Below, one piece after another: positions 8,640-18,452 of a DNA stretch of 64,000 nt. The DNA is taken from positions 4,421,012 to 4,485,011 of the forward strand of contig NZ_CP041745.1 in the NCBI RefSeq assembly GCF_007556815.1, in the 5' to 3' direction. The position numbers were made by a program, and so were the translations under genes. Source of the stretch: Paraburkholderia megapolitana (GTDB taxonomy: Bacteria > Pseudomonadota > Gammaproteobacteria > Burkholderiales > Burkholderiaceae). Every line of letters begins with the position of its first letter. Position 1 is the stretch's first letter. The notes beneath the pieces are model-generated. The model was not told where the DNA came from. It saw only the letters and a program-made list of their open reading frames with translations, and did not search any database.

Positions 8640-9523
8640 CACTTTTCCTTGCCGAAGAGCCCAGCCGGCCGGATCAGCAGCACGAGCGCCATGATGACGA
8701 ACACCACGGTCGCCGAGGCTTCCGGATAGAACACGCGCGTGAGCCCTTCGATCACACCGAGCATCAACCCCGTGACGATCGATCCCATGATTGAGCCCAT
8801 CCCGCCGATCACGACGACGGCGAAGACAGTGATGATCATCGGTTGGCCCATGAGCGGCGAGACCTGGATGACCGGTGCGGCGAGCACACCGGCAAACGCC
8901 GCGAGCGCGACACCGAAGCCATAGGTGAGCGTCACCATGCGCGGCACATTGATGCCGAACGCTTCGACGAGTTTGGGATTCTCGGTGCCCGCGCGCAGAT
9001 ACGCGCCAAGACGCGTGCGCTCGATCACGAACCAGGTCGCGAAGCAGACCACCAGCGACGCCACCACGACCCACGCACGATAGTTCGGCAGGAACATGAA
9101 GCCGAGGTTGGTCGCGCCCGAGAGCGCCTCAGGAACATCGTACGGCTGCCCCGAAGACCCGTAGATCGAGCGGAACACTCCTTCGACAACCAGCGTGATA
9201 CCGAAGGTCAGCAACAGCCCATACAGATGATCGAGCTTGTACAACCAGCGCAGCATCGAGCGTTCGATGGCCATGCCGAGTACACCGACGATCAGCGGCG
9301 CCAGCACCAGCATGACCCAGTACGGCAGATTGAAATACGACAGCCCCATCCATGCGAGCATGGCGCCCAGCATGAACAACGCGCCGTGGGCGAAGTTGAT
9401 CACGTTGAGCAGGCCGAAGATCACCGCGAGACCCAGGCTCAGAATTGCATAGAACGAGCCGTTTACGAGCCCGAGCAGCAACTGGCTCAGCATCGCCGGC
9501 AGCGGAATGCCAAAGATATCCAT
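8639..9523 (-). CDS. livH: Branched-chain amino-acid-type ABC permease LivH (system 2)
   Basis: Inner-membrane permease of 294 aa, the standard LivH length. It begins MDIFGIPLPAMLSQLLLGL and carries the family motifs GLVNGSFYAILSLGLAV, NFAHGALFMLGA and VVIGGMGSIMGS. The gene follows livK by 91 bp, a gap that contains a stable hairpin, and overlaps livM by one base. It should form the channel heterodimer with LivM. Confidence 0.95.
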   Translation of the reverse strand: MDIFGIPLPAMLSQLLLGLVNGSFYAILSLGLAVIFGLLNVINFAHGALFMLGAMLAWMGLSYFNLPYWVMLVLAPLIVGVLGMAIERSMLRWLYKLDHLYGLLLTFGITLVVEGVFRSIYGSSGQPYDVPEALSGATNLGFMFLPNYRAWVVVASLVVCFATWFVIERTRLGAYLRAGTENPKLVEAFGINVPRMVTLTYGFGVALAAFAGVLAAPVIQVSPLMGQPMIITVFAVVVIGGMGSIMGSIVTGLMLGVIEGLTRVFYPEASATVVFVIMALVLLIRPAGLFGKEK

Positions 9524-9561
9524 TGAACGCGTATTCCGTCGTCAAGGTGAAACCAATTACG

Positions 9562-9600
9562 GCCAGCCGCCCGCCGGCGGCGCGTCACATCTGGCGGGCG
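9562..9600 (-). other. Intercistronic hairpin after livK (system 2)
   Basis: Two nested inverted repeats, CGCCCGCC/GGCGGGCG (9568-9575 with 9593-9600) and the alternative GCCAG/CTGGC, lie right after the binding-protein stop. There is no T run. The position matches the hairpin in liv operon 1 at 5455-5478. Confidence 0.55.
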
Positions 9601-9614
9601 ACCTCAGTCCTCGC

Positions 9615-10829
9615 CTACTTCCACAACGCGCAGCGCGTTTCCTGCTTCGTCGTAAAGGCCTGTTCGCCAGGAATCGTCGCGGTGATCTTGTAGTAGTCCC
9701 ACGGCTCTTTCGATTCGGCCGGCGTCTTCACCTGCATCAGGTACATGTCATGGATCATGCTGCCGTCCTGACGGATGTAGCCCTTCGCGTAAAAGTCGTC
9801 GATCTTCTGCTTCTTGAGTTGCGCCATCACCTTGTCGGAATCGGTCGAGCCGACCGCTTGCACCGCCTTCAGGTAATTCGTCGCCGCTGAGTAGTCGGCG
9901 GCCTGCAGGCTCGACGGCATCTTCTTCATCTTGTCGAAGTAGCGCTGTGCCCACTTGCGTGTCGTCTCGTCCTTGTTCCAGTACCAGCTGTCGGTCAGCA
10001 CGAGGCCCTGAGTGGTTTCGAGCCCGAGACTGTGGATGTCATCGATAAACACCAGCAGTGCAGCCAGCTTCATCGTCTTCGTGATGCCGAACTCCTTCGC
10101 CGCCTTGATCGAGTTAACCGTGTCGCCGCCGGCGTTCGCGAGGCCGAGAATCTGCGCCTTCGACGCCTGCGCCTGCAACAGGAACGACGAGAAGTCCGAC
10201 GCCGACAGCGGCGCCCGCACCGCGCCGAGTACCTGGCCGCCGTTCGCTTTCACGACATCCGAGGTCGCTTTTTCCAGCGCCTTGCCGAACGCGTAGTCGG
10301 CGGTCAGGAAGTACCACGTCTTGCCGCCCTGCTTCGTCACTGCGGAGCCGGTGCCCTTGGCGAGCGCGACCGTGTCGTACGCATAGTGAATCGTGTACGG
10401 CGTGCACTGTTCGTTCGTCATCGTATCGGCGCCCGCGCCGACGTTGATGTACACCTTGTGCTTCTCGCCCGCGACCTGGTTCATCGCGAGGCCGGTCGCC
10501 GAATTCGTGCCGCCGATCAGCAGATCGACGCCGTCGCGGTCGAACCATTCGCGCGCGCGCGATGCTGCAATGTCAGCCTTGTTCTGGTGATCCGCGTAGA
10601 CGAGCTGGATCGGCTTGCCGTTAACCTTGCCGCCGAAATCCGCGATTGCCATGCGGATCGACTCGAGTCCGCCTTGACCGTCGATGTCGGCGTAGAGCCC
10701 CGACAGGTCGGTGATGAAACCGATCTTTACCGCATCGTCGGCTGCCCGCGCCGTGCCGATCGTCAGCGCAGCGCCTGTGGCGAGCGCAAAACAGAATGAC
10801 GATAGTCGCGCGAGTGTGGTCCTTTTCAT
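9615..10829 (-). CDS. Periplasmic substrate-binding protein of Liv ABC system 2
   Basis: 404-aa periplasmic binding protein of the HAAT class. A signal peptide is present (MKRTTLARLSSFCFALATGA, cleavage near ARA-ADD). The mature start AVKIGFITDLSGLYADIDGQ is typical of the subgroup assigned to short-chain amide, urea or aromatic ligands as well as amino acids. The start at 10829 is chosen because AAGGAGAC lies just upstream; the frame continues 27 codons further without support. It sits inside the operon between livF and livH. It shares little with the system 1 binding protein beyond the fold. Confidence 0.93.
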   Translation of the reverse strand: MKRTTLARLSSFCFALATGAALTIGTARAADDAVKIGFITDLSGLYADIDGQGGLESIRMAIADFGGKVNGKPIQLVYADHQNKADIAASRAREWFDRDGVDLLIGGTNSATGLAMNQVAGEKHKVYINVGAGADTMTNEQCTPYTIHYAYDTVALAKGTGSAVTKQGGKTWYFLTADYAFGKALEKATSDVVKANGGQVLGAVRAPLSASDFSSFLLQAQASKAQILGLANAGGDTVNSIKAAKEFGITKTMKLAALLVFIDDIHSLGLETTQGLVLTDSWYWNKDETTRKWAQRYFDKMKKMPSSLQAADYSAATNYLKAVQAVGSTDSDKVMAQLKKQKIDDFYAKGYIRQDGSMIHDMYLMQVKTPAESKEPWDYYKITATIPGEQAFTTKQETRCALWK

Positions 10830-10870
10830 GCGTGTCTCCTTCGTTTCATGCGTTGTTGTTAGATCTGGTT

Positions 10871-11632
10871 TCAAACCCCGAGCAGGTCGTGCAGCACCGG
10901 CATCTTGCATTCGAGTTCCCCAGCCCCGAAGTGTTCGACGATACGTCCATGCTCCATCACATAGAAGCGATCGGCGAGCGGCGCGGCAAAGCGGAAGTTC
11001 TGTTCGACCATCACGATCGTGTAGCCGCGCGCCTTCAGCGTCATGATCATGCGTGCAAGCGTCTGCACGATGACCGGTGCAAGTCCTTCCGAAATTTCAT
11101 CGAGCAGCAGCAGGTTCGCACCGGTGCGCAGAATGCGCGCGACCGCAAGCATCTGTTGCTCGCCACCGGAGAGGCGCGTGCCCTGGCTCATGCGGCGCTC
11201 CGCGAGATTCGGAAACATCGCGTAGATTTCGTCGAGCGACATCGCGTTCGTAGTCGCACCGACCAGCGGCGGCAACAGCAGGTTCTCTTCGCACGACAGG
11301 CTCGAGAAAATGCCGCGCTCTTCGGGGCAATAACCGATCCCGCAATGCGCGATGCGATGCGTTGCCAGCGCGATCGTCTCGCGCCCCCCGATGCGAATCG
11401 AACCGGTACGCCGACCGGTCAGCCCCATGATCGCGCGCAACGTCGTGGTGCGCCCTGCACCATTGCGGCCGAGCAGCGTAACGACCTCGCCGCGGTGCAC
11501 AGTCAGATCGACGCCGTGCAATATGTGGGATTCGCCGTACCACGCCTGTAGTCCGGCAATTTCCAGTGCGGGCTCCGCGCTGCTTGCCGCGTCGCTGACC
11601 TCGATGTTCTCGCGTTCGGTCACTGTGTTCAT
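10871..11632 (-). CDS. livF: Branched-chain amino-acid-type ABC ATPase LivF (system 2), Walker A Lys replaced by Arg
   Basis: Cytoplasmic ATPase, 253 aa, with LivF layout: P-loop region, Q-loop, signature LSGGEQQML and Walker B LLLLDEISEGLAP. The Walker A reads GRNGAGRTTT: the normally invariant Lys is Arg61 (codon CGC at 11452-11450). The D-loop neighbour is Ile where Pro is usual (DEIS). The ATG at 11632 overlaps the livG stop as ATGA. The partner LivG at 11629-12408 has a normal Walker A, so one of the two nucleotide sites in the dimer may be altered. Confidence 0.93.
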   Translation of the reverse strand: MNTVTERENIEVSDAASSAEPALEIAGLQAWYGESHILHGVDLTVHRGEVVTLLGRNGAGRTTTLRAIMGLTGRRTGSIRIGGRETIALATHRIAHCGIGYCPEERGIFSSLSCEENLLLPPLVGATTNAMSLDEIYAMFPNLAERRMSQGTRLSGGEQQMLAVARILRTGANLLLLDEISEGLAPVIVQTLARMIMTLKARGYTIVMVEQNFRFAAPLADRFYVMEHGRIVEHFGAGELECKMPVLHDLLGV

Positions 11633-12408
11633 GCGTGGGCTCCTGCCAGCGCTGCCTCGGCACTGCCCATATAGGCCTGCATCACGAGCGCGTTCTTCGA
11701 GACTTCGGCGTAGCTGCCTTCGGCGAGCACTTCGCCCCGTTGCAAGACCGTGATCGTGTCGGAGATGCCGGCAATCACGTTCATGTTGTGCTCGACCATG
11801 AGGATGGTGCGACCGCTCGATACTTTTTTGATCAGCGCAGTCACGCGGTCCACGTCTTCGTGTCCCATGCCTTGTGTCGGTTCGTCGAGCAGCATCAGTT
11901 CGGGTTCCATCGCGAGCGTCGTGGCAATTTCGAGTGCGCGCTTGCGGCCGTATGAAAGCTCGACAGTCGGCACATCGGCGAAATCGGTGAGCCCAACCTG
12001 CGTGAGCAGATCCATCGCGCGATCGTCGAGTTCGCGCAGCGTGCGTTCGCTTTTCCAGAAGTGAAATGCGGTGCCGAGCGAACGCTGCAAACCGACGCGA
12101 ACGTTCTGCAACACCGTCAGATGTGGAAACACCGCGGAGATCTGAAACGAGCGGATGATGCCGCGCCGCGCGATCTGCGCCGGCCGTTCGCCCGTGATGT
12201 CGACACCGTTGAACACGATCTGCCCGGCAGTGGGCACGAGAAACTTCGTGAGTAGATTGAAGCAGGTGGTCTTGCCGGCGCCGTTCGGGCCGATCAGCGC
12301 ATGGATGGAGCCTCGGCGCACGCGCAGGTTCACCCCGTTGACGGCGATGAAGCCTTTGAACTCCCGTGTCAGTCCCCGCGTCTCGAGAATCGTATCGCCG
12401 AGAATCAT
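11629..12408 (-). CDS. livG: Branched-chain amino-acid-type ABC ATPase LivG (system 2)
   Basis: Cytoplasmic ATPase, 259 aa. It has Walker A GPNGAGKTT, the LivG-type signature region VELSYGRKRALEIA and Walker B LMLLDEPTQGMGHED. The start MILGDTILET at 12408 is preferred because GGAAGGG lies 4 bp upstream; an ATG four codons earlier (12420) is the alternative. It is the first gene of liv operon 2 and overlaps livF by 4 bp. Confidence 0.93.
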   Translation of the reverse strand: MILGDTILETRGLTREFKGFIAVNGVNLRVRRGSIHALIGPNGAGKTTCFNLLTKFLVPTAGQIVFNGVDITGERPAQIARRGIIRSFQISAVFPHLTVLQNVRVGLQRSLGTAFHFWKSERTLRELDDRAMDLLTQVGLTDFADVPTVELSYGRKRALEIATTLAMEPELMLLDEPTQGMGHEDVDRVTALIKKVSSGRTILMVEHNMNVIAGISDTITVLQRGEVLAEGSYAEVSKNALVMQAYMGSAEAALAGAHA

Positions 12409-12685
12409 GTTCCCTTCCATGCGAAGTAAGGCGAAGCGCGACGATCTTCCGCGCGACGCCCCCGCGACATGAAGATAACGACACCTCTTGTGTCGTTCAT
12501 GACGTGGTGCGTCAATGCGGACGGTAGTCCATGCCGCACCCCGCAGCATGGAGGCCATTGTCGCCCCAATGATGCAGCGCAATCATTGGGATTTGCACTT
12601 AGTGGCCCTTAGCGACGCGTCGACGCCTGGCGGCGTTTTGGTGCAACCAGGCGTTTGCGTCTACGGGAAAGCACTGACGCACATG

Positions 12686-14407
12686 TTATGCAATCGACAT
12701 GGCAGGCGAAGAGGCAGGGTGGGTTGACGAAGCCGAAGCGGCGATGCGTGCGCGGCGGTCGGCGCGAATGATTTCACTCGCACGCTCGGCGATCATCAAC
12801 GTCGGCGAATTTGTGTTGCCCGAGGTGATGTTCGGCATCACCGATGCATCGACGACGCGTAGTCCTTCGACACCGAGCACACGCAAGCGGTTGTCGACGA
12901 CCGCGCTCGCATCGTCGGCGGTGCCCATGCGGCAGGTGCCAACCGGATGGAAGATCGTCGTGCCGACCTGACCCGCTGCGGCCCGCAGTTCTTCTTCCGT
13001 CTGGAACTGGAGACCGGGCAGGATCTCCTGCGGCTGATAGCGCGCAAGTGCGCTCGCACTCACGATACGGCGCGTGAGACGCAACGCGTTGGCGGCAACG
13101 CGAAGGTCGTAGTCTGTTGAGAGATAGTTCGGTGCGATCGCCGGTGCCGCATGCGGATCGCGCGATGCGATGTGTACGCTGCCGCGCGACGTCGGACGCA
13201 GGTGGCACACCGACGCCGTGAACGCATTGAAACGATGCAGCGGCTCGCCGAAGCGATCGAGCGACAACGGCTGCACGTGATACTGCAGATCGGGGCGCGT
13301 GAGCGATGGATCGTCGGGATCGGACTTCGCGAACGCGCCGAGTTGCGACGGTGACATCGACATCGGGCCGCTCTGGAACAACGCGTACTGCAAACCGATC
13401 TGCAGCTTGCCCCACCAGTGCGCGGACAACGTGTTGAGCGTGCGCACACCGTCCACCTTGAATGCCATGCGCAGTTGCAGATGGTCCTGCAGGTTCTCGC
13501 CGACGCCGCGCAGATCGTGCACGACGTCGATACCGAGGCCCTGCAGACGCGTACCGTCGCCGACACCGGACAGTTCCAGCAGATGCGGCGAGTTGACCGA
13601 TCCCGAACTCAGCACCACTTCGCAGCGCGCCTTCGCGAGATAGTCGACACCGTTGCCGCGATACTCGACGCCGACGCAGCGCTTGCCTTCGAATACGACA
13701 CGCTGCGTGACGGCGCCGGTGATGATGGTCAGGTTCGGACGCGCAGACGCCGCACGTAGATAGGCCTTCGATGCGTTCCAGCGAATGCCGCGCTTCTGGT
13801 TGACGTCGAAGTAGCCGACGCCAGTGTTGTCGCCGCGGTTGAAATCGTCGGTGGCGGGAATGCCGGTTTGCTGTGCGGCCTGTGCGAAGGTCTCGAGAAT
13901 CTTCCATTGCAGGCGTTGCTTCTCGACCCGCCACGGACCACCGCTGCCGTGCCATTCATTCGCGCCGCCGTGATGATCCTCGCTACGCTTGAAGACCGGC
14001 AGCACCGCGTTCCACGACCATGCGGAGTCGCCGGTCACGCGCGCCCACTCGTCGTAGTCTTCGCGCTGTCCGCGCATGTAGATCATGCCGTTGATCGACG
14101 AGCTGCCGCCGAGCACACGGCCGCGTGGATACGACAGCGAACGGCCGTTAAGGCCTGCTTCCGGTTGCGTCTTGTAGAGCCAGTCGGTGCGCGGATTGCC
14201 GATGCAGTACAGGTACCCGACCGGCACGTGGATCCAGTGGTAATCGTCCTTGCCGCCCGCTTCGAGCAGCAGCACCGACACATCCGGGTCTTCGGTCAGG
14301 CGGTTGGCGAGCACACAGCCCGCCGTCCCCGCGCCGATCACGATGTAGTCGAACTCGCCTTCCAGCGTTCGACTGGACGCACGTGCGTCACCTTCAGTCT
14401 TGCTCAC
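12686..14407 (-). CDS. GMC-family FAD alcohol dehydrogenase (choline dehydrogenase-like)
   Basis: Flavoprotein of the glucose-methanol-choline oxidoreductase family, 573 aa. The N-terminal dinucleotide motif IGAGTAGCVLANRL, the GMC signature region YPRGRVLGGSSSINGMIY and a C-terminal active-site region (FHPVGTCRMG, then SGNTNSPTLMIAERAS) are all present. The GTG at 14407 is chosen because AAGGAGAC lies 7 bp upstream; the ATG at 14422 has no ribosome site and is the alternative. The aldehyde dehydrogenase gene ends 61 bp upstream of this start, so the pair probably oxidises an alcohol to an aldehyde and then to an acid or CoA ester. The substrate is unknown; true BetA specificity is not implied. 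Confidence 0.92.
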   Translation of the reverse strand: MSKTEGDARASSRTLEGEFDYIVIGAGTAGCVLANRLTEDPDVSVLLLEAGGKDDYHWIHVPVGYLYCIGNPRTDWLYKTQPEAGLNGRSLSYPRGRVLGGSSSINGMIYMRGQREDYDEWARVTGDSAWSWNAVLPVFKRSEDHHGGANEWHGSGGPWRVEKQRLQWKILETFAQAAQQTGIPATDDFNRGDNTGVGYFDVNQKRGIRWNASKAYLRAASARPNLTIITGAVTQRVVFEGKRCVGVEYRGNGVDYLAKARCEVVLSSGSVNSPHLLELSGVGDGTRLQGLGIDVVHDLRGVGENLQDHLQLRMAFKVDGVRTLNTLSAHWWGKLQIGLQYALFQSGPMSMSPSQLGAFAKSDPDDPSLTRPDLQYHVQPLSLDRFGEPLHRFNAFTASVCHLRPTSRGSVHIASRDPHAAPAIAPNYLSTDYDLRVAANALRLTRRIVSASALARYQPQEILPGLQFQTEEELRAAAGQVGTTIFHPVGTCRMGTADDASAVVDNRLRVLGVEGLRVVDASVMPNITSGNTNSPTLMIAERASEIIRADRRARIAASASSTHPASSPAMSIA

Positions 14408-14467
14408 CGTCGTCTCCTTCATGAGCCGCCGTCCGCGGCATGCATGCTGACAGTTACAGCGTGTGTG

Positions 14468-15991
14468 TTACTTCGCCACCGGCATCGTGAACTCGGCGCC
14501 CTTCGCGATGCTGTCGGGCCAGCGCTGCATGATGCTCTTGTAGCGCGTATAGAACCGCACGCCTTCTTCGCCGTACGCATGGTGATCGCCAAACAGCGAA
14601 CGCTTCCAGCCGCCGAACGAATGCCATGCCATCGGTACCGGAATCGGCACGTTGATGCCGACCATGCCGATCTGGATCTGCCGAGAGAACGCGCGCGCGA
14701 CGCCACCATCGGAGGTGAAGAGCGATACACCGTTCGCGAATTCGTTGGCGTTGATTAGCTCGACTGCGGAAGCGAAGTCCGGCACGCGCACGATGCACAG
14801 CACCGGCCCGAAAATCTCTTCGCGATAAATGGTCATGTCGGTCTTCACGCCGTCAAACAACGTGCCGCCGAGGAAGAACCCCTGCTCATGACCGGCCACT
14901 TCATGCCCACGCCCATCGACCACCAGCTTCGCACCTGCTGCGACGCCGGCATCGATATAACCCTTCACCTTCTCGCGATGCACCGCTGTGACGAGCGGAC
15001 CCATCTCAGCTTCGCCATCCATACCGTTGAGAATCTTCAGCGCCTTCACGCGCGGCGTCAGTCGTTCGATCAGTTCGTCTGCAATGTGGCCGACCGCCAC
15101 CGCTACCGAAATCGCCATGCAACGCTCGCCGGCCGAACCGTAGGCCGCGCCGATCAGCGCGTCGACGGCCTGGTCGAGATCGGCATCGGGCATCACCACC
15201 AGATGATTCTTCGCGCCGCCCAGCGCCTGCACGCGCTTGCCGTGCTTCGTGCCTTCCGTATAGATGTATTCGGCAATCGGCGTCGAGCCGACAAACGACA
15301 GCGCGCTCACGTCCGGATGCACGAGCAGCGCATCGACGGCGACCTTGTCGCCGTGCACGACGTTGAATACGCCGTCGGGCAGACCGGCTTCCTTCAGCAG
15401 TTCGGCAAGTCGCACCGCAGCCGAAGGATCACGTTCCGAAGGTTTCAGCACGAACGTATTGCCGCACGCGATCGCAACCGGAAACATCCACGCCGGCACC
15501 ATCATCGGGAAGTTGAACGGCGTGATGCCGGCAACCACGCCGAGCGGCTGGCGCAGATTCCAGTTGTCGATGCCACCGCCGATTTGATCGGTGAAATCGG
15601 TCTTCAGCAGATTCGGAATGCCGCACGCGAACTCGACGATCTCGATGCCGCGCATTACCTCGCCTTTCGCATCGGAAAACACCTTGCCGTGTTCCCGCGT
15701 GATCAGCTCGGCCAGCTCGTCGTGGTGCCGGTCGAGCAGTTCCTTGAACTTGAACATCACGCGCGCGCGCTTGATGGGCGCGGTTTCGCTCCATGCCGGA
15801 AACGCGGCTTTCGCGGCGGCCACTGCGGCGTCGACTTCAGCGACGCTCGCGAGCGGCACGCGGGCGCTCACCTTGCCGAGCGCCGGGTTGAAGACGTCGC
15901 CGAAACGGTCGCTCGTGCCTTCGACCGCGCGGCCGTTGATCATGTGGGTCAGTGCGCGCACGCGCGTGTCGTTTTGATGTGTCTCGCTCAT
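14468..15991 (-). CDS. mmsA: CoA-acylating methylmalonate-semialdehyde dehydrogenase (MmsA type)
   Basis: NAD-dependent aldehyde dehydrogenase of 507 aa. The region around catalytic Cys291, [11 protein letters not shown], matches the MmsA subgroup, which makes acetyl- or propionyl-CoA from malonate or methylmalonate semialdehyde. [13 protein letters not shown] and the NAD-binding GSTPIAEYI also fit. The start at 15991 has GAGGAAC at the right distance; the longer frame to 16306 has no support. It is transcribed away from the LysR gene at 16140, a common arrangement for regulator and target. Members can serve valine, beta-alanine or inositol breakdown, so the exact role is open. Confidence 0.93.
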   Translation of the reverse strand: MSETHQNDTRVRALTHMINGRAVEGTSDRFGDVFNPALGKVSARVPLASVAEVDAAVAAAKAAFPAWSETAPIKRARVMFKFKELLDRHHDELAELITREHGKVFSDAKGEVMRGIEIVEFACGIPNLLKTDFTDQIGGGIDNWNLRQPLGVVAGITPFNFPMMVPAWMFPVAIACGNTFVLKPSERDPSAAVRLAELLKEAGLPDGVFNVVHGDKVAVDALLVHPDVSALSFVGSTPIAEYIYTEGTKHGKRVQALGGAKNHLVVMPDADLDQAVDALIGAAYGSAGERCMAISVAVAVGHIADELIERLTPRVKALKILNGMDGEAEMGPLVTAVHREKVKGYIDAGVAAGAKLVVDGRGHEVAGHEQGFFLGGTLFDGVKTDMTIYREEIFGPVLCIVRVPDFASAVELINANEFANGVSLFTSDGGVARAFSRQIQIGMVGINVPIPVPMAWHSFGGWKRSLFGDHHAYGEEGVRFYTRYKSIMQRWPDSIAKGAEFTMPVAK

Positions 15992-16139
15992 GAGTTCCTC
16001 GTTCGGTGGGTGTCGGGCGTAGCCGCAGCTTCGCGAATTCACTGATGCACAGCGTAATCGCCAGGCCCGCAGCAAATCCAATGAGTTATGCTCAATTGCG
16101 TTATAAGTCGCGCTAATATCAGCGGATGGACCCGACGCT

Positions 16140-17039
16140 ATGGACTTGACCCTTCTACGGGCGTTCGTGACCGTCGCGCGCGAGGGCAACCTCACGCGCG
16201 CGGCCGTGCACCTGCACCTGACCCAACCTGCCGTGAGCCTGCAGATCAAGAACCTGCAGGAAACGCTCGGCGTGACGCTTTTCACGCGTACATCGCACGG
16301 TCTCACGCTGACGCGCGACGGCCAGTCGCTGCTGCCGCACGCCGAACGCGCACTGGTCGCGGCCGGCGACGTTCAGCGGGCCGCAGCGACACTGCGCCAT
16401 GAAATCCGCGGACGGCTGCGTATCGGCACGATCCTCGACCCGGAATTCCTGCGCCTCGGCGGCTTTCTGAAGCAGCTCGTCGAAACCTGGCCGCACATCG
16501 AAACCGCGCTGCGGCACGGTATGTCCGGCTGGGTGCTCGACCAGGTGCGGGCGCGCGAACTCGACGTGGGCTACTACATCGGTCGACCCGCCGAAGACGA
16601 AGGACGCGACGGCAGCGTTTTTCATACGGTGACGCTGACGCATTTTCAGTACCGGGTGCTCGCTCCCGCGGGGTGGAAAGACCGGGTCAAGGGCGCGCGC
16701 GACTGGCGCGCGCTCGCCGCGCTGCCGTGGATCTGGACACCGCCGGCGTCGGCGCATCACCGGTTGTTGTCGCGCCGGTTCGCGGAGGCCGGCGTCACGC
16801 CGGTCAAGGTCGCGGAAGTCGACCAGGAGCCGTCGATGCTCGATCTCGTCAAATCGGGCGTTGGCCTCACACTCGCCCGCGATGCCACCGCGCTGGCCCA
16901 GGCGCATGCCCATGCGCTAACGATCGTTGACGGCATCACGGTGCCGACCGAACTCGCGTTCGTCACACTGGCTGCGCGCAAGGAGGAACCCGCGATCGCC
17001 GCGGCGCTAAAGCTGATCGAGCAGCAATGGTCGGCCTGA
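16140..17039 (+). CDS. LysR-family transcriptional regulator
   Basis: DNA-binding regulator of 299 aa. The N-terminal winged helix-turn-helix covers residues ~1-60 ([20 protein letters not shown], then [17 protein letters not shown]), followed by the linker helix and an effector domain of about 210 residues. It is divergent from mmsA with a 148-bp gap, so it probably controls mmsA and the GMC dehydrogenase behind it. The ligand is unknown. Confidence 0.95.
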   Translation: MDLTLLRAFVTVAREGNLTRAAVHLHLTQPAVSLQIKNLQETLGVTLFTRTSHGLTLTRDGQSLLPHAERALVAAGDVQRAAATLRHEIRGRLRIGTILDPEFLRLGGFLKQLVETWPHIETALRHGMSGWVLDQVRARELDVGYYIGRPAEDEGRDGSVFHTVTLTHFQYRVLAPAGWKDRVKGARDWRALAALPWIWTPPASAHHRLLSRRFAEAGVTPVKVAEVDQEPSMLDLVKSGVGLTLARDATALAQAHAHALTIVDGITVPTELAFVTLAARKEEPAIAAALKLIEQQWSA

Positions 17040-17276
17040 CGCCGCATGACTGACGGCGCTCGAGGTACCGCGGTATCGTTTGCAATATGAGCAACGCTGA
17101 TAAAGGCCGGCGTAACAACACCGTCACGCGCTTTTTGCTAGATTCGGAGTTTGTGCACGGCGCCTCCCCGCCGTACAGCCGTTTTTACTCCCGGTTCCGG
17201 TCCGCATACGTCGCCAGGTTGTTGCGAGCGCTGCGGTTCAGCCATCCATCGTCCGTCGTTTCACCAGGAGCTTCAT

Positions 17277-17813
17277 ATGGCACGCAACATCGAAATCAAG
17301 GCCCGCGCGCGGCAATTCGACCAGCTGCTCGCCCGCGCCGCCGAACTCTCGCCTGAAGCGCCGCTGATCTTTCGCCAGCAGGATTTCTTCTACGACGTGC
17401 CGCGTGGGCGCCTGAAACTGCGCCAGTTCGACGACGGCACACCCGCCGAACTGATCTTCTACCAGCGCGACGACCGCGATGGTCCGAAAGCCTCGTACTA
17501 CACGCGCAGCCCCGTGACGAACCCGGAAGCGATGCATTCGCTGCTCGCCACCGCGCTCACGACGCGCGGCATCGTGACCAAGGAAAGGCATGTGTACGTG
17601 GTGGGGCGTACGCGGATTCATCTCGATCGCGTCGACGGCCTTGGCGATTTCATCGAACTCGAAGTGCTGCTGGCGCAGGACGATGACGAAGAAGGCGGCG
17701 AAGTCGAAGCTCACGCGATGTTCGCGAAGCTCGGCGTGCCGGAGTCGGATCTCGTGGCCGTGGCCTATGTGGACTTGCTAAACGCGGATTCGGAGCCGTT
17801 GCAGGCTGCGTGA
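17277..17813 (+). CDS. CYTH-domain protein (class IV adenylate cyclase / triphosphatase superfamily)
   Basis: 178-aa CYTH-fold protein that should bind triphosphate ligands in a beta-tunnel with metal ions. The N-terminus MARNIEIKARARQF contains the EIK core of the family signature. Basic and acidic residues alternate through the strands (GRLKLRQFDDG, RIHLDRVDGLGDFIELEVLL). The start at 17277 follows AGGAG at a normal distance; the frame is open 42 codons further upstream without a ribosome site. Whether the enzyme is a cyclase, an inorganic triphosphatase or a thiamine triphosphatase cannot be told from sequence. Confidence 0.88.
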   Translation: MARNIEIKARARQFDQLLARAAELSPEAPLIFRQQDFFYDVPRGRLKLRQFDDGTPAELIFYQRDDRDGPKASYYTRSPVTNPEAMHSLLATALTTRGIVTKERHVYVVGRTRIHLDRVDGLGDFIELEVLLAQDDDEEGGEVEAHAMFAKLGVPESDLVAVAYVDLLNADSEPLQAA

Positions 17814-17960
17814 TTCTTCTGCGAGAACTGCTCGATGGTCGAATCGGGGCAGCTGGAACGCCCCGACGATCGAATCGGAGGTCGCTGCAAGCTGCCGGAT
17901 GAAGCCTGGTTACGAGGCCCGCGCACCCACAGGCGTGCGTGGCCCCGCAGGCCGGGGATA

Positions 17961-18452
17961 TCAGGTCGGCGCCGCCCCAGCCGCCAGATGACCAAGCGGC
18001 AGCGGCCCGTTGCGCTTGAACGTAGTCAGCACGATATTCGAGCGCACGCTGTCGACACCCGTCACCCGCATCAATTTCTTCATCACGAACGACGACAGCG
18101 AGCCGAGGTCCGGCGCGACGATGCGTAGCAGATAATCGGCGTCGCCGACCACGGCATGACATTCGAGCACTTCCGGTAGCGCGTCGATCTGCTGCTGAAA
18201 CTGCTCGATGATCGAATCGCCGTGATGCGCGAGCTTCAGACTGGTGAAGGCCGTGACACCGAGACCGAGTTTCTCCGGCCGCAGCACGACGCGATAACCA
18301 TCCACGATGCCGGTCGCTTCGAGCCGCTGGAGCCGGCGGCCGATCTGCGACGGCGACAGCGGCACCTGCTCGCCGAGCTGCTGATGGGTAGCCCGGCCGA
18401 AGCGCTGCAACACCTCCAGCAGCGCGAGATCGAAGTGATCCAGTTCAAGCAT
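17961..18452 (-). CDS. Lrp/AsnC-family transcriptional regulator
   Basis: 163-aa regulator with an N-terminal helix-turn-helix (LDHFDLALLEVLQRFGRATHQ; SPSQIGRRLQRLEATGI) and a C-terminal RAM ligand-binding domain (ECHAVVGDADYLLRIV). It is divergent from phhB. In related genomes an AsnC/Lrp gene next to phhA/phhB controls phenylalanine hydroxylation, so that role is a reasonable inference here even though phhA is not adjacent. Confidence 0.93.
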   Translation of the reverse strand: MLELDHFDLALLEVLQRFGRATHQQLGEQVPLSPSQIGRRLQRLEATGIVDGYRVVLRPEKLGLGVTAFTSLKLAHHGDSIIEQFQQQIDALPEVLECHAVVGDADYLLRIVAPDLGSLSSFVMKKLMRVTGVDSVRSNIVLTTFKRNGPLPLGHLAAGAAPT

